Part shown: positions 44,909 through 54,589 of the stretch, piece by piece
Layout: the number at the start of each line of letters is the position of its first letter
Numbering within the stretch: the first letter of the stretch is position 1
Source of the DNA: Rhodospirillales bacterium
GTDB taxonomy: Bacteria > Pseudomonadota > Alphaproteobacteria > SP197
Direction of reading: 5' to 3'
DNA length: 64,000 nt
NCBI GenBank assembly: GCA_014323865.1
Contig: JACONG010000014.1
Location: forward strand, 1 to 64,000
Notes under the pieces: generated by a model
What the model saw: the letters and a program-made list of their open reading frames with translations, nothing else
Database searches by the model: none
Told to the model about the DNA's origin: nothing
Translations under genes and position numbers: made by a program

Positions 44909-46471
44909 ATGACCGAAACGCCCCGTGCCGACAAGGTCCTGATTCTCGACTTCGGATCGCAGGTGACCCAGCTGATCGCCCGCCGCGTGCGCGAGGCCGG
45001 AGTCTATTGCGAAATCCTGCCGTGCACGGTGCCCGACACCCGCATTCGCGCGTTCGGTGCCCGGGCGATTATCCTGTCGGGCGGGCCGGCCTCGACCACG
45101 TGGGACACCGCGCCCGAGGCGCCACCCGCGGTGTTCGACCAGGGCGTACCGATCCTCGGCATCTGTTACGGCGAGCAGACCATCTGCGCCCGGATGGGCG
45201 GTGCCGTGGAGGTCTCCGACCGGCGCGAGTTCGGCCGCGCCTTCATCGACATCGAGGCCGATTGCGACCTCTTCCAAGGTCTCTGGTCACCCGGTGAACG
45301 CCACCAGGTGTGGATGAGCCACGGCGACAGGATCACGAGGATTCCCGAGGGCTTCAGGGTCGTCGCCACTTCGGAGGGGTCGCCCTATGCCGCGATTGCC
45401 GATGACGAACGCCGCATCTTCGCCGTGCAGTTTCATCCCGAAGTGGTGCACACGCCCGACGGCGGCCGCCTGCTGTCGAACTTCGTCCACAAGGTCGCAG
45501 GACTCTCCGGCGACTGGTCCATGGCCGCCTTCCGCGCCCAGGCGATCGAGGCAATCCGCGAGCAGGTCAGGGACGGCCGTGTCATCCTGGGCCTCTCGGG
45601 CGGGGTCGACAGCTCCGTTGCTGCCGTGCTGTTGCATGAGGCGATTGGCGACCGGCTGACCTGCGTCTTCGTCGACAACGGCCTTCTGCGCATGGACGAG
45701 GCGCGCCAGGTCGAGGAGCTCTTCCGCGGCCACTACAACATGCCGCTCGTGGTTCACGACGCTTCCGACCTCTTCCTGGGCAAGCTCGAGGGCGTCACCG
45801 ACCCCGAGCAGAAGCGCAGGATCGTCGGCGCCACCTTCATCGACGTTTTCGAGCACGAGGCGAACAGGATCGGCGGTGCCGGGTTCCTCGGCCAGGGCAC
45901 ACTCTACCCGGACGTGATCGAGAGCGTCAGCTTCCACGGCGGCCCCTCGGCCACCATCAAGTCGCACCACAACGTGGGCGGCCTGCCCGAGCGCATGAAC
46001 ATGCAGCTTGTCGAACCCCTGCGCGAGCTCTTCAAGGACGAGGTGCGCGCACTGGGTCGCGAGCTCGGCCTGCCCGAAACCATGGTTGGCCGCCATCCGT
46101 TCCCGGGCCCCGGTCTTGCCATCCGCATCCCCGGCGAGATCACCCGCGAGAAGATTGCCATCCTGCAGAAGGCCGACGCCATCTACATTGAGGAGATGCG
46201 CAACGCCGGCCTTTACGACGCCATCTGGCAGGCCTTTGCCGTGCTGCTGCCCGTCAGGACTGTCGGCGTCATGGGCGATGAACGCACCTACGACCACGTC
46301 TGCGCCCTGCGCGCGGTCACCGGCACCGACGGCATGACCGCCGACTGCTACCCTTTCGATCACATCTTCCTGGGACATGTCGCGAGCCGGATCGTCAACG
46401 AGGTCCGGGGCATCAACCGCGTGGTCTATGACGTCACATCGAAACCGCCCGGCACGATCGAGTGGGAGTAG
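44909..46471 (+). CDS. guaA: GMP synthase (glutamine-hydrolysing)
   Basis: Converts XMP to GMP using glutamine ammonia. 520 residues. The class I amidotransferase half has nucleophile Cys86 (L-G-I-C-Y-G-E-Q) and F-H-P-E-V-V-H; the ATP pyrophosphatase half has the P-loop L-S-G-G-V-D-S-S and the C-terminal dimer domain ending K-P-P-G-T-I-E-W-E. The ATG at 44909 fits the conserved start (V-L-I-L-D-F-G-S-Q). A longer frame from 44783 is spurious. Confidence 0.98.
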   Translation: MTETPRADKVLILDFGSQVTQLIARRVREAGVYCEILPCTVPDTRIRAFGARAIILSGGPASTTWDTAPEAPPAVFDQGVPILGICYGEQTICARMGGAVEVSDRREFGRAFIDIEADCDLFQGLWSPGERHQVWMSHGDRITRIPEGFRVVATSEGSPYAAIADDERRIFAVQFHPEVVHTPDGGRLLSNFVHKVAGLSGDWSMAAFRAQAIEAIREQVRDGRVILGLSGGVDSSVAAVLLHEAIGDRLTCVFVDNGLLRMDEARQVEELFRGHYNMPLVVHDASDLFLGKLEGVTDPEQKRRIVGATFIDVFEHEANRIGGAGFLGQGTLYPDVIESVSFHGGPSATIKSHHNVGGLPERMNMQLVEPLRELFKDEVRALGRELGLPETMVGRHPFPGPGLAIRIPGEITREKIAILQKADAIYIEEMRNAGLYDAIWQAFAVLLPVRTVGVMGDERTYDHVCALRAVTGTDGMTADCYPFDHIFLGHVASRIVNEVRGINRVVYDVTSKPPGTIEWE

Positions 46472-46822
46472 GGGGCACTCTGCGCGATCCAGCCACCGAC
46501 GCAGTGTTGGCTATTTCAACATCCTGTTGAATCCAGCCCCATCCAGCCCCATCCCACCAAAAATGCGCAACGAGTTTCGCATCAAGACACACCCCGTCTT
46601 TCCCATGCCTCCAGTGTTGTTCGTCGCAGCCTCCATACGCCGCCGCGACAACCGCGCCTCCGCCCTCTTGCCGCAGAACGAGAACCGGAACGGCAACTTT
46701 GCTGCCGATCCGACCACCGAGACCCTGCTTGATGCCGCGATGATTCCAGTCCAGGCACGCCTGACCGAAGAGTTGCTGGCCGTCGAATATACGGGTGCCG
46801 GTCCCGAAGCGCATGTGAAGCG
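46472..46822 (+). other. Intergenic region after guaA
   Basis: Contains a 10-bp tandem duplication (atccagcccc at 46531 and 46541). An 87-codon frame (ATG 46563 to TGA 46826) overlaps the next gene by ATGA but has no ribosome site and no recognisable family, so I do not call it a gene. Confidence 0.4.
46531..46550. repeat. 10-bp tandem duplication
   Basis: atccagcccc occurs twice exactly and is followed by a partial third copy. Confidence 0.8.
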
Positions 46823-47293
46823 ATGACAGGGCGTTGGCTGTTTCTTGTCGTGGTGGTCGGTCTTGCGTCTCATACCGCACAGGCGGAGACGCTGGGTCCT
46901 TACATTCACGGCGAGTTCCGCGAGAACGATGGCAAGCTGATCGTTTGCTACGACGAGGCAAGCGCCGTCAACGCGGCCCAGGCGGTCAATGCCGCGTTCA
47001 TGGCGCTGTTGCCGGAAATCGAGGCGGCGTCCGACGAACAGACGCTCCAGCTGCTCTATCAGACCGATCTTTATCCCTCGCCGGGATGGCAGGACCTGCT
47101 GAAAGCCATTCGTGAACTGCGTTGCGACCTCGTGGACGAGGCGAGCCACGTCTCTCGGTCGACCGTCTTCAGGGGACCTGCTGACCTCATCTCCTACGGT
47201 GCGTCCCACAGCGTCGTGCGCTCCGACTTCGTCTCGCAGTTCACCCAGGCCACAACCCGGGGCTGGGTGGTTACGACGGAAGAGGTGCCTTGA
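46823..47293 (+). CDS. Hypothetical secreted protein
   Basis: 156 residues with a clear Sec signal peptide (W-L-F-L-V-V-V-V-G-L-A-S-H-T-A-Q-A, cleavage about residue 22). The mature part has two cysteines (in I-V-C-Y-D and L-R-C-D-L) that could form a disulfide. No family recognised. Its 3' end overlaps by 23 bases the end of a decayed gene on the other strand, and it lies at the edge of an eroded region, so it may itself be a relic of a larger locus. Confidence 0.55.
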   Translation: MTGRWLFLVVVVGLASHTAQAETLGPYIHGEFRENDGKLIVCYDEASAVNAAQAVNAAFMALLPEIEAASDEQTLQLLYQTDLYPSPGWQDLLKAIRELRCDLVDEASHVSRSTVFRGPADLISYGASHSVVRSDFVSQFTQATTRGWVVTTEEVP

Positions 47294-48228
47294 CCACGAC
47301 CTCCTGCTGCAAGCCGACGATCTTCTCGAAGCCCTCGTCCGTCGGTTCTTCGAAGAAGTCGTCCTGGGCCTCCACCACACCGAACGTGACGCCGAGGTGC
47401 TTCCATACACTGGAATCCGTCTTGATTTGGCCCCGCATCGCGGTGTCGAGATCAGTGATTGTTGAGACGGCTTCCGAGAACGCTTCCTTGTCGACGTAGC
47501 CGGCGCCGGCGAAGGCACGGATGCACTCGCTCACCGGCAGGCTGTAATCGATTGCTGCCGAGAGATGCGTGTCTTCGCGTTTCCTGGTGGTTTCGATGCT
47601 GTCGGAGTCGTCGAAGCGGAACTCGCGCGCATCGAAGCTGAGCGCCAGGAAGCGCGATTCGTTTTCGACGCCGATCGCATCAATCGACGTGGTCTCGAAA
47701 CCCAATGCCAGATTCTAAAGTGCCCATGTTGTAGCTGAACTGGTCGTCAGTGGTGTTCGCCCTGGCGATGCTTCCGGTCAGGATAACATAGGCCGAATCG
47801 TTTGCAGGCTGGCAGATCTTCGCTCAGCGATAGCATGGTGGCCGTGCTGTCTGCGGGATCGGCATCGGCATCGGCGAAGTCCGTCAACGCCATGTCGACG
47901 CCGAACCGCGCGGAAGGGTACCGCTGTGGGATCGGTCATGCGGCCGCCAAAAAAGTACGAAGGAATCTCCCTGTGCAGCGCCAGTCCGAGTGACAGGCGC
48001 TCGTCGGTTTCGCGCCGGGGGCACAAACAGCAGATCGAACTGCGCGTCGCGTGCAATGCCGTCGATCCAGCCCGTGATCAGATCCCAGTTGGGATCATCC
48101 GCCTCGGCGTCGCGTTTCTCCGCCGATATCAGACCACGCCCGCTGTCGGCTAGGATATCGTTGGCCGCCGCTGCGTCGTCACTGGTCGATGCCAGAGCTT
48201 TGGCACGCCACGAGAGCGCACTTGCTCC
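47271..48228 (-). pseudogene. Decayed gene of unknown function with several frameshifts
   Basis: On the minus strand, consecutive stretches of protein-like sequence appear in alternating frames. A C-terminal open frame (47705-47271, 144 codons) contains D-T-H-L-S-A-A-I-D-Y-S-L-P and ends after E-V-V-V-K-A-P-L. Upstream are S-A-Y-V-I-L-T-G-S-I-A-R, then F-G-V-D-M-A-L-T-D-F-A-D, then D-P-N-W-D-L-I-T-G-W-I-D-G. At least three frameshifts separate them. The composition (acidic, Ala/Asp-rich) suggests a secreted or surface protein, but no family is recognised. Confidence 0.5.
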
Positions 48229-48422
48229 TCAATCCGGATCAAGGCCGCCGGTCGTCGTCTGGGTGCCGAGCGCCAACTCGCGCTGTCGCGGCGGGAAGGC
48301 ATGCGTCATCGTCGCAAAGCAGGCGGGGAAGATAATGGCCGTGCCCACTTTTTGCAGGGCGTGTCCGGCGATCAGCCAGGCCAGGTCGGATGCCGACCCC
48401 GCGAGGATGCGGCGTCTGATCT
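48229..48422 (-). pseudogene. Internal fragment of an MFS transporter
   Basis: A frame of about 63 codons bounded by stops on both sides includes L-A-W-L-I-A-G-H-A-L-Q-K-V-G-T-A and A-F-P-P-R-Q-R-E-L-A-L-G, typical of helices 4-5 of DHA2-type drug exporters. The rest of the gene is missing. Confidence 0.6.
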
Positions 48423-48474
48423 AGAGTTGTGCTAGTCGATGCGTGCTACGTGAGCGCACGATTGAGGACTGAAG

Positions 48475-48708
48475 ATGCCGAGACTCGCATCAAGCCGAGC
48501 TCTGGCTCTTTGTCTGTTAGCTTCGCCTTCGGCAGTTCAAGTTCATCTTCCAGAAAAAGCTGCTGACGATAATCCCATCGACTGCCAAGGATGGTTCGAT
48601 CAGCGAGACAGTCCTGGTGCCGCTCGGCTCCACCACGCCTTACAGTTGTGCCGCCGGAACGACATGATCAATGAAGCGTGCCTTCTCTACACGCTATTCG
48701 AGATTTGA
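48475..48708 (+). CDS. Small hypothetical ORF in the eroded region
   Basis: 77 codons with GAGGACTG before the ATG and a possible short signal sequence (A-L-A-L-C-L-L-A-S-P). Later residues D-C-Q-G-W-F-D-Q and five Cys in total could be real secreted-protein sequence, but the surroundings are decayed and no family is recognised. Confidence 0.3.
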   Translation: MPRLASSRALALCLLASPSAVQVHLPEKAADDNPIDCQGWFDQRDSPGAARLHHALQLCRRNDMINEACLLYTLFEI

Positions 48709-49015
48709 TCCTGGTCGGACCTTCGACTGTGCAAAGCGGTCACAGATGAGGGAAAGATGGGAACCATCATGATGGCAATGATGATGGTCGGAGCCGAGAG
48801 CCTCTACATACACAGAGGACGTCTTCTAGGACGGCGTCCGCCGTGGGGCCCTGTTCAACCGTCTCGAACAGTGGGATCCCACTGTTCTGCTGGCCTATGC
48901 ATTCAGCGGGGCGTGCGAAGACACGCCGGACGGCGATGTCTATGGGACCGACATTGAAGCAAATCGCCAGGACAAGCTGGAATTCTTCGAAGCCGAAGCA
49001 AGCACGCTTCAGTAA
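48709..49015 (+). pseudogene. Remnant of a second decayed gene
   Basis: The plus-strand frame ending at TAA 49013-49015 reads F-N-R-L-E-Q-W-D-P-T-V-L-L-A-Y and D-T-P-D-G-D-V-Y-G-T-D, with protein-like codon use. An in-frame TAG at 48827-48829 interrupts it and no start codon is found. Confidence 0.4.
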
Positions 49016-49045
49016 CAGGTGGAACCTGGTGCGCTGGTGCGGTAG

Positions 49046-49978
49046 TCAGTCGGATTGAGATGCGATCTTGCGCTCCCGGCTGAAGGCGTAGAGGCCGCCG
49101 GCGACCACGATGCCGATGCCGGTGATCGTCCAGGTATCCGGGAAGTCGTCGAACAGCAGGTAGCCCATCATCGTGGCCCACAGGACCATGGTGTAGCTGA
49201 ACGGCTGCAGCAGGGATGCAGGTGCCAACTGGAGGGCCCGGAATAGCACCAGATGGCCGGCGCTGCCCAGCGCACCGACCGCCAGCATCAGCAGCCATCC
49301 CTCGCGATCCAGCGGAGCCCACATGAAGGGCGCCACGCAGGCCAGGATGGCGACGGCGATGAAGGCCGTGTAGAGCGAGGTTGTCTCGACGCTGTCCCGG
49401 AGACCGACCTTGCGGATCAGCACCTGGAAGAGCGCCCAGAGGAAGGCCGCGGCGATCGCGACCAGGGCGGCCGACTCCATGACGCCGGAGCCGGGCCTGA
49501 CGATGATAAGTACACCGACGAAGCCGACGCCGACCGCGACCCAGCTGTGCCAGCCGATCCTCTCACCCAGCATCGGCACGGCGAGCGTTAAGGCGATCAG
49601 CGGTGAGACAGCCGCGATGCCATGCACATCGGCGAGTGGCAGCAGGCTGAAGGCCCAGATGAAGACGTAGATCTCGGCCAGCATGACAAGGCAGCGCAGG
49701 ACCTGAAGGCCGGGCCTGTCGGATTTCAGTGTGGCGACGAAACCCTTTCGTGCGGCAAGCGCGATCGCGACGACGAGGAAGAAACAGAACCGGATCAGCA
49801 GGATCTGGGCGATGGAATGGTCCTCGACGAGCCATTTGGCCGTCGCATCCATCGAGGCCATGAGGCACATGGCGAGCACCATGAGTGCGATGCCGAGGCC
49901 GTGGCGTGCGGTGCGCTCCTGAACGGCTGGATCGGTCAAGCGGTCAGGCCAGGTCGGCCAGCCGGGGCCCCTCGGCAT
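49046..49978 (-). CDS. DMT-superfamily (EamA) transporter
   Basis: A 310-residue inner-membrane protein with ten predicted helices in two EamA repeats (about 30-160 and 170-300). Marks include D-A-T-A-K-W-L-V in the first helix and L-L-P-L-A-D-V-H-G-I at the end of the third. Such proteins export amino acids or metabolites; the substrate is not evident. The first 20 residues are hydrophilic and the gene overlaps the preceding Mpo1-like gene by 35 bases, so translation may begin later than shown. Confidence 0.88.
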   Translation of the reverse strand: MPRGPGWPTWPDRLTDPAVQERTARHGLGIALMVLAMCLMASMDATAKWLVEDHSIAQILLIRFCFFLVVAIALAARKGFVATLKSDRPGLQVLRCLVMLAEIYVFIWAFSLLPLADVHGIAAVSPLIALTLAVPMLGERIGWHSWVAVGVGFVGVLIIVRPGSGVMESAALVAIAAAFLWALFQVLIRKVGLRDSVETTSLYTAFIAVAILACVAPFMWAPLDREGWLLMLAVGALGSAGHLVLFRALQLAPASLLQPFSYTMVLWATMMGYLLFDDFPDTWTITGIGIVVAGGLYAFSRERKIASQSD

Positions 49979-50291
49979 GCCGCGCAGCCTCGGCGTTCAT
50001 CCGGCCCGTCAGCATCAGGCCGAACATCTGGAAATCGCCGATCAGGCTCCAGACAGGATGGGTGAAGGTCGCCGGTTTATTGCGCTCGACGAAGGCGTGG
50101 CTGAGCCATGCGAAGCCGTAGCCGAAGACCGGGATGGCCGGCAGCAGCCAAGGGTCCGCCTTCACGATCGTCAGAATCGCGATCACGATGACGCCGGCGG
50201 TCCCGATGAAGTGGAGCCATCGGGTCGTGTTCTTCAGGTGCTCGCGCACATAAAAGGGCCAGAATTCACGGTAGGATTGGAGTCGAGCCAT
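49944..50291 (-). CDS. DUF962 / Mpo1-like membrane protein
   Basis: A 115-residue protein of the family that includes yeast Mpo1, an iron-dependent 2-hydroxy fatty acid dioxygenase. The conserved His motifs are present: H-F-I-G near residue 27 and S-H-A-F-V-E near residue 65, together with N-K-P-A-T-F and H-P-V-W-S-L. Two hydrophobic segments fit membrane association. Start ATG at 50291 is chosen on family length. Confidence 0.87.
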   Translation of the reverse strand: MARLQSYREFWPFYVREHLKNTTRWLHFIGTAGVIVIAILTIVKADPWLLPAIPVFGYGFAWLSHAFVERNKPATFTHPVWSLIGDFQMFGLMLTGRMNAEAARHAEGPRLADLA

Positions 50292-50404
50292 GAAAAAGAC
50301 ATAGGCTGTGGAGCCATTTACGCAAGAACGGCGGAGTTTTTTCCGGCGCATTGCTGCACCGACCGCAGATCGTTAAGTTTGCCGCCTGATTCGTCTCTGG
50401 CAGG

Positions 50405-51070
50405 ATGGTGAATATGGCCGATACCGGCGATCAATTGTTACGCGAAGTCAAGGAAGATCTTCAGCGGGAGCAGTGGCTCCGGCTGTGGAAGGCCTATGGC
50501 CGCTACGTAGTGGGTGCCATCACGCTGGTGGTCCTGATCGTGGCTGGCTACACCGGCTATACGAACTGGCGCAAAGGCCAGCTTGTCGAGAACGGCCATA
50601 CCTTCTGGTTGGCGGATCGCGCCGCCACGCTCGGCGACAACGACGAGGCGCAAGCCTATTTTAACGCATTGCTCGAGGATGGAAACGCCGGCTACCCCTA
50701 TCTTGCTGGCCTTCGCCAGGCGCAGATTCTGGCTCGCGACGGCGATCGCGAGGCCGCTGTGGCGATCTACGATCAACTCGCGGGCATGAATGCGGTCGAC
50801 GAACGCTATCGCCAGCTTGCCGCGCTCTATGCCGTCATCCTTCTTGTCGATGATGGCGACAGTACCGACGTCATGGCCAGGATAGAACCCCTGCTGGCCG
50901 GAGACTGGCGGCATTCAGCGATGGAAATGAAGGGGCTTCTGGAGATACGCGACGGCGAGACCGCCGCCGCAGCGGCGACCTTCGAAGCGATCATCGCGGA
51001 CCCCAACACGCCGATCACACTCCGGAACCGGGCCTCCGAACTGCTGGCGATTGCAGGCGGCCGCGCATGA
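50405..51070 (+). CDS. YfgM-like TPR membrane protein
   Basis: A 221-residue protein with one N-terminal transmembrane helix (about 32-52; V-V-G-A-I-T-L-V-V-L-I-V-A-G-Y) and a periplasmic TPR-like domain. This is the layout of YfgM, which links the SecYEG channel to periplasmic chaperones. The gene order yfgM-bamB-der is conserved in proteobacteria and strengthens the call. The start may be the ATG at 50405 or the one at 50414. It overlaps bamB by ATGA. Confidence 0.88.
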   Translation: MVNMADTGDQLLREVKEDLQREQWLRLWKAYGRYVVGAITLVVLIVAGYTGYTNWRKGQLVENGHTFWLADRAATLGDNDEAQAYFNALLEDGNAGYPYLAGLRQAQILARDGDREAAVAIYDQLAGMNAVDERYRQLAALYAVILLVDDGDSTDVMARIEPLLAGDWRHSAMEMKGLLEIRDGETAAAAATFEAIIADPNTPITLRNRASELLAIAGGRA

Positions 51071-52395
51071 TCATCCGCCGTCTCGGCATTGTAGCGCTCG
51101 GGCTTGTGCTGACAGGTTGCGGATCCGATGGCTTCGACTGGCTCGGTGAACCGCCACCCCCGCCGCTCAAGGGTGACCGCATCGCTGTGCTTGATCTCGA
51201 GACGGAGCTTCAGGCCGACGCCGGGGTTGAAAACACGCCGGTCATCCTGCCGCTGCCGACCGACACGCCCAACTGGCCACAGTACGGCGGTCGGCTTGAC
51301 AAGGCGATGCACCACGTTGCCGCGCCGGGTGCCTTGGAGGAGATCTGGTCCCGCAGCATCGGCGAGGGGCAGGGCCGCTTCCGCAAGCTGATTGCCCAGC
51401 CGGTAGTCGCACTCGGCCGCGTCTTCACGCTCGATGCTGACACCACGGTTCGGGCCTTCGATGCCGCCACAGGCGATTCGCTCTGGAGCTTCGACATTGA
51501 GCCCGAGGACGAGGACGAGGGCGGATGGGGCGGCGGCCTGGCGTTCTATCGTGACCGTCTCTACGTCACGACCGGTTATGGCGAGCTGATCATGCTCGAT
51601 CATGAGACGGGCGAGGAGTACTGGCGCGTCAGGATCGGTCCGCCCCTGCGCAAGCCGCCGACCGTGAGCCAGGGTCGCGTCTATCTCGTCACGTCCGACA
51701 ACGAGCTGGTCGCGCTCAATGCCGATACCGGCGATATCCTGTGGTCGCATCGGGGCCTTGACGAGATTGCCGGCCTGCTTGGCGGCGGCAGCCCGGCCGT
51801 TTCAGGCTCGGTCGTGATTGCCAGTTACCTGTCGGGCGAGCTCTATGCTCTGCGCGCCGAAAACGGGCGGGTTGTCTGGGTTGACACCTTGGCCTATGCC
51901 GCGCGCTTCGGCTCACTCGCTGCGCTCAACGACATCAACGGCAGCCCGGTCATCGACCGCGGGCTCGTCTTCGCCATCAGCCACAGCGGGCGTCTGGTGG
52001 CGATCGACCTCGCGAGCGGTGCGCGCGTCTGGGAACGTGACATCGCAGGCGTGCAGACACCCTGGGTCGCTGGTGATTATCTCTACGTCGTCACGATCGA
52101 CGGTCACGTCATCTGCCTCTTCCGTCTCGACGGGCGGATCCGCTGGGTCACGACGCTTCCGCAGTTCGAGAATCTGGAAGACCGTGAGGACCCGATCCAG
52201 TGGACCGGGCCGGTGCTGGCCGGCGACCGTTTGCTTGTGGCCGGCTCCGATGGCCGTGCTGCCTCGGTGTCGCCCTACACTGGCGTCGTGCTCGGTATGG
52301 TCGATCTGGGCAGCGGCCTGCCGCTTTCGCCCGTTGTCGCGAGCGAGATCGTCTACTTCGTCGAAGAGGCGGGCGAGCTCATCGCCCTGCGGTAG
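51067..52395 (+). CDS. bamB: Outer-membrane assembly lipoprotein BamB
   Basis: Eight-bladed PQQ-like beta-propeller of the BAM complex that folds outer-membrane proteins. 442 residues. Lipobox L-T-G-C with Cys18; the repeating blade pattern (A-x-D-x-x-T-G-x-x-x-W) occurs from about residue 105 on. A proline run (P-P-P-P-P-L) follows the anchor. Co-translated with the YfgM-like gene and followed by der after 7 bases. Confidence 0.95.
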   Translation: MIIRRLGIVALGLVLTGCGSDGFDWLGEPPPPPLKGDRIAVLDLETELQADAGVENTPVILPLPTDTPNWPQYGGRLDKAMHHVAAPGALEEIWSRSIGEGQGRFRKLIAQPVVALGRVFTLDADTTVRAFDAATGDSLWSFDIEPEDEDEGGWGGGLAFYRDRLYVTTGYGELIMLDHETGEEYWRVRIGPPLRKPPTVSQGRVYLVTSDNELVALNADTGDILWSHRGLDEIAGLLGGGSPAVSGSVVIASYLSGELYALRAENGRVVWVDTLAYAARFGSLAALNDINGSPVIDRGLVFAISHSGRLVAIDLASGARVWERDIAGVQTPWVAGDYLYVVTIDGHVICLFRLDGRIRWVTTLPQFENLEDREDPIQWTGPVLAGDRLLVAGSDGRAASVSPYTGVVLGMVDLGSGLPLSPVVASEIVYFVEEAGELIALR

Positions 52396-52402
52396 GTGCG
52401 CG

Positions 52403-53743
52403 ATGTCCTCCTTCACGGTCGCCATCGTCGGCCGGCCGAATGTCGGCAAGTCAACACTCTTCAACCGCCTGACTGGCAAACGTGTGGCCATTGTCGATCC
52501 CGCACCCGGCGTCACGCGTGATCGCCGCGAGGGCGAGGGTAGCATCGGCCCGCTGACCTTTCAGGTGGTCGACACCGCCGGTCTTGAGGAGGCCGAACCC
52601 GGCACGGTTGCCCACCGCATGCGCATTCAGACCGATCGCGCGCTCGATGAAGCCGATCTTCTTCTCTTCGTCATCGATGCCCGTGCTGGCGTGACACCCG
52701 ACGACGAACACTTCGCCCGTGAATTGCGCCGCACCGGGACACCCATCGTCTTGGTCGCCAACAAGGCCGAGGCGCGCGTCGCCGACGCAGGCTTCTATGA
52801 CGCATTTTCGCTCGGCACCGGCGATCCCGTTCCGTTCTCCGCCGAACACGGCGAGGGCATGGGCGATCTCTACCAGGCGGTCGCACCTTATGCGGAAGCG
52901 GCCGAGGAGGAGAGCGACGCCGCGGCCGAGGGACCGCTGCGGCTCGCGATCGTCGGCCGGCCGAATGTCGGCAAGTCGACGCTGGTCAATCATCTGCTGG
53001 GCGAGGACCGGATGATCACCGGCCCGGAACCGGGACTGACGCGCGATGCCATCGCCGCGCGCTGGTCGTTCGAGGGCCAGGCGATCGAGCTGGTCGATAC
53101 GGCAGGCATGCGGCGCAAGGCCAGGGTGCGGGAACAGGTCGAAAAGCTCTCCGTCTCCGATAGCCTCAACGCCATCCAGTTCGCCCACGTCGTCGTGGTC
53201 ATGCTCGACGCCGGTCAGGCCTTCGACAAACAGGATCTCGCCATTGCCGATCTGGTTGATCGTGAAGGCCGATCGATCGTCGTTGCGATCAACAAGTGGG
53301 ATCTCGTCAAGGACCAGGTCGCCATGCGGCGCGAGTTCGAACTCAGACTGGGTGAACTGCTGCCCCAGATCCGTGGCGTGCCGCTCGTGACGCTCTCCGC
53401 ACTGAACGGGCGCGGTACGAAGCGCTTGATGCCGGCCGTTGTGGAAAGCTATGGGCATTGGAACCGCCGCATCGGCACGGCCGATCTCAACCGCTGGCTC
53501 GAGGACGCCGTCTCGGCCCATCCGCCGCCTGTTGTTCGTGGCGGTCGCGTCAAACTGCGCTACGCCACACAGGGCAAGTCGCGCCCGCCGACCTTCACCG
53601 TCTTCGGGACGCGGGTGTCCGATCTGCCGGACTCCTATCGCCGCTATCTGATCAATCGCCTGCGCGACGACTTCGACCTGCCGGGAACCCCGCTCCGGCT
53701 GCGCTTCAAGGCCCCGAAAAACCCCTACGCCGAACGGTCCTGA
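52403..53743 (+). CDS. der: Ribosome-assembly GTPase Der (EngA)
   Basis: Essential double GTPase for 50S subunit maturation, 446 residues. Two G domains each start G-R-P-N-V-G-K-S-T (first at 10-18, second near 184), each with D-T-A-G and N-K-x-D/E motifs, followed by a KH-like domain. In the first domain the G4 motif reads N-K-A-E instead of N-K-x-D, as is common in this class. Start ATG at 52403 is set by homology. Confidence 0.97.
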   Translation: MSSFTVAIVGRPNVGKSTLFNRLTGKRVAIVDPAPGVTRDRREGEGSIGPLTFQVVDTAGLEEAEPGTVAHRMRIQTDRALDEADLLLFVIDARAGVTPDDEHFARELRRTGTPIVLVANKAEARVADAGFYDAFSLGTGDPVPFSAEHGEGMGDLYQAVAPYAEAAEEESDAAAEGPLRLAIVGRPNVGKSTLVNHLLGEDRMITGPEPGLTRDAIAARWSFEGQAIELVDTAGMRRKARVREQVEKLSVSDSLNAIQFAHVVVVMLDAGQAFDKQDLAIADLVDREGRSIVVAINKWDLVKDQVAMRREFELRLGELLPQIRGVPLVTLSALNGRGTKRLMPAVVESYGHWNRRIGTADLNRWLEDAVSAHPPPVVRGGRVKLRYATQGKSRPPTFTVFGTRVSDLPDSYRRYLINRLRDDFDLPGTPLRLRFKAPKNPYAERS

Positions 53744-53746
53744 CCC

Positions 53747-54472
53747 TCAGCAGAGTGTCTCGGCGTCGATCCGCGCCCCGTTCTCGGTCCAGTCCGGGAG
53801 CGCCATTCTGATGAAGGCTTCGGCAATGGTCTCGGGCAGGGGAAGCGTTTCCGGGTCTTCGCCCGGGAAGGCCCGGGCACGCATGGCGGTCCGCAGGATG
53901 CCGGGATCGAGCAGGTTGGCCTTGATATCGGTCTTGCCGAGCTCGCGCGACCAGCAGGTGACGAGCGCCTCCAACGCAGCCTTTGTCGCGGCATAGGTCG
54001 TCCAGTAGGGGCGCAGCGACTGTGCTGCACCCGAGGTGACGAAGATCGCGCGGCCGGCGTCGGACCGGCGCAGCAGCGGGTCCATGCTGCGGATCAGCCG
54101 CGCGTTCGCCGTGACGTTGATGTCGAAGGCCTGCTGCCAGATTTCGGGAACGATGTGATGGGTTGGTGTCAGCGTACTCAGCACTGCGGCGTTGGCCACC
54201 ATGATGTCGAGATGTCCGAAGCGCTCGTAGAGCGCAGCACCCATGCGGTCGATGCCGTCGAAGTCCGTCAGGTCGAGCGGTACTAGCACCGACGGTTTGC
54301 CGCCCGCCTGGCGTACGTCGTCATCGACCTCTTCGAGGCCGCCGACCGTGCGCGCCACCAGCACAAGCTGCACACCTTCCCGACCATAGGCCCGCGCCAC
54401 CGCCGCACCGATGCCGCGCGATGCGCCCGTGACGAGTGCGATACGGCCTTCGAGACGAGCTTCAGACATCAC
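53747..54472 (-). CDS. Short-chain dehydrogenase/reductase (SDR)
   Basis: A 241-residue classical SDR: T-G-A-S-R-G-I-G cofactor loop (about 15-22), N-A-A-V, catalytic Ser in V-T-S-G-A-A and Y-A-A-T-K (Tyr/Lys pair near 160). The adjacency to purF on the same strand recurs in alphaproteobacteria; the substrate is unknown. A REP-like element separates it from purF. Confidence 0.92.
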   Translation of the reverse strand: MMSEARLEGRIALVTGASRGIGAAVARAYGREGVQLVLVARTVGGLEEVDDDVRQAGGKPSVLVPLDLTDFDGIDRMGAALYERFGHLDIMVANAAVLSTLTPTHHIVPEIWQQAFDINVTANARLIRSMDPLLRRSDAGRAIFVTSGAAQSLRPYWTTYAATKAALEALVTCWSRELGKTDIKANLLDPGILRTAMRARAFPGEDPETLPLPETIAEAFIRMALPDWTENGARIDAETLC

Positions 54473-54482
54473 TCCACCTTTC

Positions 54483-54587
54483 TGTCATCCCGGGCGACTA
54501 CAGGAAGACGCCGGGACATCGAGAGGGTTTGCCCGTGCCTGTCGAGGTCCCGGCTCGGCGCGCCTGAGGCGCTTGGCCGGGATGACA
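54483..54587. repeat. REP-like palindromic intergenic element
   Basis: Outer inverted ends tgtcatcccgg / ccgggatgaca (54483 and 54577) enclose a GC-rich stem-forming middle with cggctcggcgcgcctgaggcg. A relative lies at 58152-58254. Confidence 0.8.
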
Positions 54588-54589
54588 TG

